Below, one piece after another: positions 1-6,400 of a DNA stretch of 41,718 nucleotides. Positions within the stretch are counted from its first letter, which is position 1; every line of letters starts with the position of its first letter. The notes under the pieces were generated by a model that ran no database searches, was not told the origin of the DNA, and was given only the letters and a program-made list of their open reading frames with translations. The translations under genes were made by a program, and so were the position numbers. This stretch comes from UBA1189 sp045647345. Lineage in GTDB: Bacteria > Bacteroidota > Bacteroidia > Bacteroidales > Bacteroidaceae. Where the stretch lies: assembly GCA_045647345.1 (NCBI GenBank), contig JAZRMG010000138.1:1-41718 (forward strand), in the 5' to 3' direction.

Positions 1-55
1 CTTTGTGTACTTTTTCATACGTGTCTATGTTATTTTAACTGTTAACTTTTTAGTC

Positions 56-226
56 TCACTCCCATCGGTCACCCCATACACCACGGCGCTCTGAGGCTCC
101 GCCAAATTCTGAGTCATCACTGTCGGAGCCAGTGCCGCTCAATGCCAGCATCTGGGCTGTCTCGATTTCAATAACCTCGCAACGTGGAGCTGCATAGGGT
201 AGTCGGTTGTTGTCTGTCTGTGTCAT
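56..226 (-). CDS. Short Bacteroidales-type peptide (56 aa), function unknown
   Basis: This 56-residue peptide has a start of the form P-x-x-E-V-I-E-I followed by Q-M-L-A-L-S-G, then an acidic serine and glycine stretch and a Trp-containing end (GVWGDRWE). I remember a large, uncharacterised class of short Bacteroidales peptides with this layout: a Pro/Glu/Val-Ile core, a 'LxxSG' step, then a variable acidic tail. The assignment rests on recall and not on a search. The ATG at 224-226 was chosen because the residues upstream of it are low-complexity, and because a TAnnTTTG box lies about 40 bases upstream on the same strand. There is no signal peptide or membrane segment. No maturation enzyme lies beside it within this window, so a peptide-natural-product role is only a possibility. 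Confidence 0.6.
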   Translation of the reverse strand: MTQTDNNRLPYAAPRCEVIEIETAQMLALSGTGSDSDDSEFGGASERRGVWGDRWE

Positions 227-264
227 ATTGTTGTGAGTTTTAAGTTTTTCTAGTTTGTTTGGCA

Positions 265-272
265 CAAATGTA
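265..272 (-). promoter_or_regulatory. -7 box for the short peptide gene
   Basis: The minus strand reads TACATTTG, which matches the Bacteroidetes -7 consensus TAnnTTTG. No clear TTTG is found 19-21 bases upstream. A start point here would give a leader of about 35 bases. Confidence 0.45.
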
Positions 273-568
273 GGGACCAATTCTGAAAAGATTCTGAAAA
301 AATGGGAAAAAGTCGCACTTTTTTTGACCTTTTTCCACATTTCATTGAGCTATCTCCAGAATTTATCGCCAAAGATACATTAAAATATTCGGGAAATCGT
401 ACATCCTCGCACTTTTCTATATCTATAGGGCTATAGGCTGAATCTATAACCTTGCGGCGTGTATGCTTCAAAACTGCAGTTTTCTCAATCTGACTCTCTT
501 GCACTAATTTTAATCTGTGCTTCGCACTGCTTTTAATTAGGCGGCGGCTCGGAAAATTGCAAGTAAAC

Positions 569-599
569 TTGTTTTTTCGCTCGCCTTGCACTAATTTTG
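569..599 (+). promoter_or_regulatory. prfB promoter (TTG-N20-TAATTTTG)
   Basis: TTG at 569-571 and TAATTTTG at 592-599 are separated by exactly 20 bases, which fits the primary sigma factor consensus of Bacteroidetes. The spacer is nearly identical to the spacer of the purD promoter at 12357-12388. The expected leader before the prfB ATG is about 18 bases. Confidence 0.75.
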
Positions 600-621
600 C
601 ATCCCAAAATAAGAAAGACAG

Positions 622-1737
622 ATGATTACACTGGACCAATTGAAGGATATCAAGGAGCGCACAGAGGCGCTCAACCGTTATCTCGCCATCGAGGATAAGC
701 TGATACAAGTAGAAGAGGAACAACTGCGCACACAGGTGCCGGGGTTCTGGGACGATGCCAAGAAAGCTGAGGCGCAGATGAAAAAGGTGAAAGACTTGCA
801 GGCTTGGATTGAGGGCTACAAACAGGTAAAGAGCTTGGCCGATGAAGTAGAAGTAGCCTTCGAATTCTGCAAGGATGAACTTATCACCGAGGCAGAACTG
901 GATGCTGCTTATACTACGGCATTAGAGGCTATTGAGGCATTGGAACTGAAGAATATGTTGCGCGAGGAGGCTGATAATATGGATTGCGTGCTCAAGATTA
1001 ATTCGGGTGCCGGTGGTACCGAGGCGCAAGACTGGGCATCGATGCTAATGCGTATGTATATGCGTTGGGCCGAAGCCAATAACTATAAGCTGCGTGTATC
1101 GAATCTGCAGGAGGGCGATGAAGCGGGTATCAAGACCGTGACAATGGAGCTTGAGGGGCCCTTTGCTTATGGATATCTTAAGGGGGAGAATGGCGTTCAT
1201 CGTTTGGTGCGTGTATCACCCTACAATGCGCAAGGTAAGCGCATGACATCATTTGCTTCAGTTTTCGTGACTCCTCTCATCGACGATAGCATTGAAATTG
1301 AGATTAATCCCGCATTGCTTTCGTGGGATACCTTCCGAAGCGGTGGTGCCGGTGGCCAGAACGTAAACAAGGTGGAGTCTGGTGTACGTCTACGCTATCA
1401 ATACACCGACCCTTATACCGGTGTGCAAGAGGAGATTATGATTGAGAACACCGAGACACGTGACCAACCCAAGAATAAGGAGAACGCATTGCGTCTTTTG
1501 CGTTCGCAACTCTACGACCGTGAGCTGCAGCATCGTATGGAGGAGCAAGCCAAGGTGGAAGCCGGGAAAAAGAAAATTGAGTGGGGCTCACAGATACGCA
1601 GCTACGTGTTTGACGATCGCCGCGTGAAAGATCACCGTACAGGGCATCAGACTTCGGATGTGGGTGGTGTGATGGATGGTAAAATTGACGGCTTCATCAA
1701 GTCGTTCCTCATGTCAAACTCTTCAGAAGAAGAATAG
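622..1737 (+). CDS. prfB: Peptide chain release factor 2
   Basis: Release factor 2 reads UGA and UAA stop codons and triggers release of the finished protein from the ribosome. The 371-residue protein has the expected order: an N-terminal helical domain, a stop-codon recognition domain and the catalytic GGQ loop (G244-G246) inside a well-conserved SGGAGGQNVNKVES motif. Two points are unusual. Many bacterial prfB genes need a programmed +1 frameshift near codon 25. Here the frame is open throughout, and the equivalent site reads TAT-CTC-GCC (codons 20-22) with no in-frame UGA. The stop-recognition tripeptide, usually SPF, is SPY (S199-P200-Y201). The gene has its own promoter and is followed by a heptamer-repeat spacer. 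Confidence 0.97.
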   Translation: MITLDQLKDIKERTEALNRYLAIEDKLIQVEEEQLRTQVPGFWDDAKKAEAQMKKVKDLQAWIEGYKQVKSLADEVEVAFEFCKDELITEAELDAAYTTALEAIEALELKNMLREEADNMDCVLKINSGAGGTEAQDWASMLMRMYMRWAEANNYKLRVSNLQEGDEAGIKTVTMELEGPFAYGYLKGENGVHRLVRVSPYNAQGKRMTSFASVFVTPLIDDSIEIEINPALLSWDTFRSGGAGGQNVNKVESGVRLRYQYTDPYTGVQEEIMIENTETRDQPKNKENALRLLRSQLYDRELQHRMEEQAKVEAGKKKIEWGSQIRSYVFDDRRVKDHRTGHQTSDVGGVMDGKIDGFIKSFLMSNSSEEE

Positions 1738-1738
1738 T

Positions 1739-1826
1739 GTTGAATGATGAAGGTTGAAAGTTGAACGTTGAATGAAGTCAAGACCATCATTCACCATTCA
1801 CCATTCATCATTAATCATTCACCGTT
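1739..1826. repeat. Inverted arms of 7-bp tandem repeats
   Basis: The prfB to CYTH spacer consists almost wholly of degenerate 7-bp units. Five in a row at 1739-1773 follow GTTGAAT, GATGAAG, GTTGAAA, GTTGAAC, GTTGAAT. Six more at 1785-1826 follow CATCATT, CACCATT, CACCATT, CATCATT, AATCATT, CACCGTT. The two arms are roughly complementary and could form a long imperfect hairpin. Confidence 0.85.
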
Positions 1827-1837
1827 AAGCATATAGC

Positions 1838-2314
1838 ATGCAAGAGATAGAACGTAAATTCCTCGTAACAGACGATAGTTATCGCGCATTGGCATACGAC
1901 AAGTCGGAGATACTACAGGGGTATATCTGTAGTGGCCATGGGCACACGGTACGTGTGCGTACCCGTGGCGATAAGGGATATCTCACGATCAAAGGTCCTT
2001 CGATGGACGGTATCAGCCGTTTCGAGTGGGAGAAGGAGATTACGCTGCAGGATGCTCGCGAGCTCTTCACGCTCTGTCGTACGGGACGTGTTGAGAAAAC
2101 TCGTTATCTGGTGCGAAATGGCAAGCATATAGTTGAAGTGGATGAATTTCATGGCGAAAACGAAGGACTTGTATTTGCTGAGATTGAACTTTCTGAAGTA
2201 GATGAGGCCTTCACTCGTCCTTCGTTCTTAGGGGATGAGGTAACTGGTGATTCGCGTTACTACAACGCTTATATAAGTAAGCATCCCTATAGTACGTGGA
2301 GAGAAGATAACTGA
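1838..2314 (+). CDS. CYTH domain protein (triphosphate tunnel metalloenzyme)
   Basis: The 158-residue protein begins with EIERKF, the ExExK signature (E3, E5, K7) of the CYTH or triphosphate tunnel family. The other charged positions lining the tunnel are present: R39 and R41, K52, E65 and E67, the R/K cluster around 87-93, D102, E115 and E117. The closing motif VTGDSRYYN (136-143) is typical of bacterial members. The family hydrolyses inorganic triphosphate or related organic triphosphates with a metal ion; a few members act as class IV adenylate cyclases. Most single-domain bacterial forms appear to be triphosphatases, which is my preferred reading. It is cytoplasmic, with no signal peptide. 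It ends five bases before the lytic transglycosylase gene, so the two are probably co-transcribed. Confidence 0.85.
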   Translation: MQEIERKFLVTDDSYRALAYDKSEILQGYICSGHGHTVRVRTRGDKGYLTIKGPSMDGISRFEWEKEITLQDARELFTLCRTGRVEKTRYLVRNGKHIVEVDEFHGENEGLVFAEIELSEVDEAFTRPSFLGDEVTGDSRYYNAYISKHPYSTWREDN

Positions 2315-2319
2315 AGACA

Positions 2320-3303
2320 ATGAACCATAAACGAATATTACGTCATTCCTGTCGGGCAGCCCTATGGATGGCTATTGGCGCTTCTCTTCCGATGTTGTTC
2401 GGAAATCAGGCGCTTGGTGAGAGGGAGATGCCGCAGTCTAAAGTGGCGGCATTGGCGGTCTCTCCTGAGATTCCAACCATGGTTGCTTTTGCTGATGAGG
2501 TGATACGCCTTGACCGTGCTGATTTGCGCGAACGCATGGATAGGGAGATTACGGCGTTTACCTATTCCCATCAGCTGACTCTGTTGATGATAAAGCGGGC
2601 TAACCGTTATTTCCCTATAGTGGAACCTATATTGAAGGAGTGTGGCGTGCCTGATGACTTGAAATATTTGATGGTCATTGAGAGTAATCTGAGTCCGTTG
2701 GCAAGATCAGCAGTAGGAGCAGCAGGCTTGTGGCAGTTTATGCAAGCGACAGGACGTAGGTATGGACTGGAAGTGAATGAGAATATTGACGAGCGCTACA
2801 ATATAGAGAAGGCTACCCGGGCGGCTTGTGCTTATCTGAAAGAATCGTATGAGATGTATGGCGATTGGATGACGGTGGCAGCCAGCTATAATGCCGGACA
2901 AAATGGTATATCGCGGCGTCTCGAACAGCAGGGGGTAGCGAATGCTATGGATCTTTGGCTGGTCGAGGAGACCTCACGCTATATGTTCCGTATACTCGCA
3001 GCAAAGGTGGTGCTTGAGAATCCCAAAGCGTATGGATTCATGTTGCGTCGCGCACAGTTATACCCTTACATCCCTCCGAAACAGATTGTGACCACTACAG
3101 AACAGATTGACGATCTTACAGCATTTGCCAAGAAGTACGGAGTGACCATAGCGCAGCTCAAGGAGGAGAATCCGTGGTTGCGTGAATACACGATGAACAA
3201 CAAGTCTGGGCGTACTTACCATTTACGCATTCCGGATGCTGATGCCTTGCACTATGATCCCAACAAAACGAAAGCACACAATTCTGCTTGGGTGGTAGAT
3301 TAG
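2320..3303 (+). CDS. Lytic murein transglycosylase, MltD-like (GH23)
   Basis: The protein (327 residues) should cleave the glycan backbone of peptidoglycan, forming 1,6-anhydromuramic acid ends. An N-terminal hydrophobic segment (about 12-32) looks like a signal peptide. The SLT/GH23 domain spans roughly residues 85-235, with catalytic Glu121 in MVIESNLSPLA and the typical GAAGLWQFM and AASYNAG motifs. A poorly conserved LysM-like segment (about 250-300) follows and may bind peptidoglycan. E. coli MltD carries two LysM repeats at this position, so this version is shorter. It follows the CYTH gene by five bases. Confidence 0.88.
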   Translation: MNHKRILRHSCRAALWMAIGASLPMLFGNQALGEREMPQSKVAALAVSPEIPTMVAFADEVIRLDRADLRERMDREITAFTYSHQLTLLMIKRANRYFPIVEPILKECGVPDDLKYLMVIESNLSPLARSAVGAAGLWQFMQATGRRYGLEVNENIDERYNIEKATRAACAYLKESYEMYGDWMTVAASYNAGQNGISRRLEQQGVANAMDLWLVEETSRYMFRILAAKVVLENPKAYGFMLRRAQLYPYIPPKQIVTTTEQIDDLTAFAKKYGVTIAQLKEENPWLREYTMNNKSGRTYHLRIPDADALHYDPNKTKAHNSAWVVD

Positions 3304-3391
3304 TAACCTGGAACTTTTATCTGTTATTTCCGAGTAACTCTCTGTATATTCCATGTTTGATGAGTGTAGATTGTAAAAAAATGCTTAAAAG

Positions 3392-3422
3392 TTGTGAGAG
3401 CCAAAAACAATGTGTATATTTG
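3392..3422 (+). promoter_or_regulatory. Promoter of the giant secreted protein gene
   Basis: TTG at 392-394 of this kilobase and TATATTTG at 3415-3422 are exactly 20 bases apart, matching the Bacteroidetes consensus. A very A/T-rich leader of about 55 bases follows before the ATG. Confidence 0.75.
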
Positions 3423-3481
3423 CTCATTAAAAACAATTTTTAAACCAATTTACCAATTTTATTAATCAAACTATCAGTATT

Positions 3482-6400
3482 ATGAAAAAGAGATTTACTT
3501 CTTTTTTCTCGGCTGTCGTAGTGGCATGCATGGCATTTGCCCAGACTTCCGGAAATGTAGTGTACTCATGGGAGTCTCCCGAGGGTACAGTGATTGAGAG
3601 TGGTGGTACAGCAACCTCTGTTATGGGTGCTGACGACCGTGCTAACTATTCTAATGCAGGTTATTACTCTCTTTGCTTGAATGGCAAGAAGGCAAATGTG
3701 GCAGATACAGAGCCCAGTTCTAATGCTTGCCGTATTGTGATTGCTTTGGATGAGGCTCTCCAAGAGGGTGACTCTATCTATGTTACTGCTTATCGCAATA
3801 AAAATGCTGACGGCAAAAAGGCTTCAATTTACTTCTTGTATGAGAATGGTACCGAAGTGAACGATGATAAGGCGTTTACCAACATCTGTGCCGATGATGC
3901 TGACGCTGACTATGACGATGATGGTGCAGAACCTACTACTCACGGCTATCTTGTTCCTGCGGAGGCTGCAGGTAGCAAAACCATTACGTTGTCTCGTAAC
4001 TTAGCAAGCACTAACGTGTTCATCACCAAGTTTGTGGTTGTGCGTCAAGCTGCAGAGGAGGAGGTTAAGACCGACTATACCGATGCTATCGTAAATGCAG
4101 ACCTCTCTACTACCGATGCTTGGAATACCGAGGGTACTAAGGGTATCAAGGACGGTATGGTGAAGGTGGGTTCGCAAGCTGTATATGATTTCAGTCAGAC
4201 CATCACACTCCCCGCAGGTCAGTATAAGATGACAGCTAAGGCTGTATATCGCTATGGTAGCGACGAGCAGGCTGAGTACGATGCTATCCAGGCTGGTACT
4301 GAGACTCACAAAACTAAGCTTTATGCTGAAACTGCTACTAAGAAGTATGAGGCTAACGTGCAGAACCGTAACGATGGCGCTTCTGATGCCGATTATGCAG
4401 CAGGTAATGGCTCTGTAACCATCAATGGTAAGTTCGTGCCCAACTCATCTGCAGCCGTTCAAGCTTGGTTCGATGCTGGACAGTATGTCAACGAACTCGT
4501 ATTTAATGTATATGAGGATGGTCAGGTAAAGGTTGGTATCACTACCGCTGATGGCGTTGCCGGTGATTATACCAACATCGGTGCATGGACACTGACTCGC
4601 TTGGGTGATGCAGTGGAAGAACCGGTAGAGCCTGATACTCCTGATACTCCCGTAGCTCCCGCTTTGGATGGTACCTATTTTACAGTGGGTTCTGCCGCTT
4701 CAACGTTGGAATTGGAAAAGTGGTATTTGTTAAAGAGCCAGGGACGTAACGCTTACATTAACGAGTTGACGACCGAACTTAGAATGAAATCGGTTGCAGA
4801 ACTTTCTGCTGTGAATGCAACAGATGCAAATAAGGGCTTGCTTTTTAAGCTTGCCAAAGGTTCTGCTGAAGGTATGTACAATATCGTGTCGGGTAATGGC
4901 CTCTATTTCTCTATCGCGCAGAGTAGTTCTGCTGTAAGTGTTACGGCTGTAGACTTTATCGTAGGTGAGGTCGCTGATGGCGTATTTTATATGCAAGATC
5001 CCGTAAGCAAGATTGTCGCAGATGCAAATGCTGCAGGTGGTACATTTGTGGGTTGGGGAACTGATGTTCCCACAGCAGCAGGCAAGAACAATAGTTACCA
5101 ATTCATGCAGGTGGAGTTTGTTGATGCTGCTACTGCTGAGGCTATAGCTAATGCAGGTGGCATGCTGTATGACCTACAGGTAGCTTATGGCTTGGTAACT
5201 GATGCCTCAAAGTTCTCTTCTAATGCTCCTGAGACCTCAGAAGGTTCGCTGGGTGCACTTATTGATAACAACTACGGCACATTCTTCCATTCTGCATGGA
5301 GCTATACTGTAGAGGGCGCACACCACTTACAAATGGAGGTGAGCGAGCCCACAGAGAGCCTCTTCTTCTATTTCAAGAAACGTTCGCAGAACAATAATAA
5401 CCGTCCTACTGATATTACCATCTTCGGTAGTAACGATGGTGAGAACTTCGTCGAAATTGCTAATCTCAATAGCGGATTCCCGACTGAAGCGGCTGTTGTA
5501 GACTATACTTCAGAGATTATTACAGCTTCAGAGGCATACAAGCACTTCCGCTTCGTAGTGAACGCTACAAGTACTGCGACTGCTTTCTTTACCTTCTCTG
5601 AGTTCTATCTCTTCCCCGGAAATCAGACCATCATTGATGCAATTGTGTCTTCAAAGGCATTGATTGAGGCTGGTATTGGTGCTGAAAACTTTGATGAGTT
5701 GAAGGCTAACTTCGAGGCAGCTTATAATAAGGTACAAGAGGACAAGTTCAATAAGGTGTTCAATACAGCAATTGCTGATGCTGAGGCTATCTTGGCTGCG
5801 GCTTCTCATGCTGAAGTTCCTGCATTGGGACAGTACTCTACTGCTGGCTATACTGAGTTTGAAGCTACACTTGCTGCATTGAAGAATGAGGCTACACAGG
5901 ATAACCTCGAAGCTATCTATGCTGCTGTAGCTGAGTTTGAAGCTACAAAGTGCTTGCCCGTATTCACCATCAATGGTGTTATTGATTATGCTGCAGGAAA
6001 GTCTATCTATGAGAATGCTGAAGGTGGTTTGAACTTCAAGGATACTGACCTTGCCGACGAAGCCATGCTTTGGGTTTTTGATATGGCAGAGACTGTTGTA
6101 GGTGTTACCGAAAAGGTTGTGGTGAAGAATCTCGCTACAGGTAACCTTTTCTGGGGTGCTCCCTCAATAAAGGTCGCTGAAACCTCTGAGGCTGTTGCTG
6201 AGGATGGTATCTTCTTGTTCTATACCGAGGGTAACGGAACAGAGGTGCATGCACAGAAAAATGGCCAGGCTGTAGTACGTTGGGGTGATAAGGCTGCAAC
6301 ATCTGGTTCGGCTTGGACATTCACCTATGTAGGTACTACTTATGACCTCTATGATCTCGACGCTCCTGACTGGGCTGATGTTACTGGTCAGTACATCGTA

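Larger units (their letters stand above)
227..621. other. Divergent intergenic region between the peptide gene and prfB
   Basis: No gene is supported in these 395 bases. They hold a hairpin with arms at 304-314 and 325-335 (one bulge), a perfect 14-bp palindrome AAAACTGCAGTTTT at 470-483, and two copies of CTTGCACTAATTTT at about 500-514 and 585-598. The second of these copies is part of the prfB promoter. Divergent -7 boxes face both flanking genes. Confidence 0.6.

Noticed and set aside
250..723. 157-residue open frame on the minus strand across the prfB promoter
   Set aside because: It runs antisense through the prfB start and promoter, has low-complexity composition and no recognisable motif.
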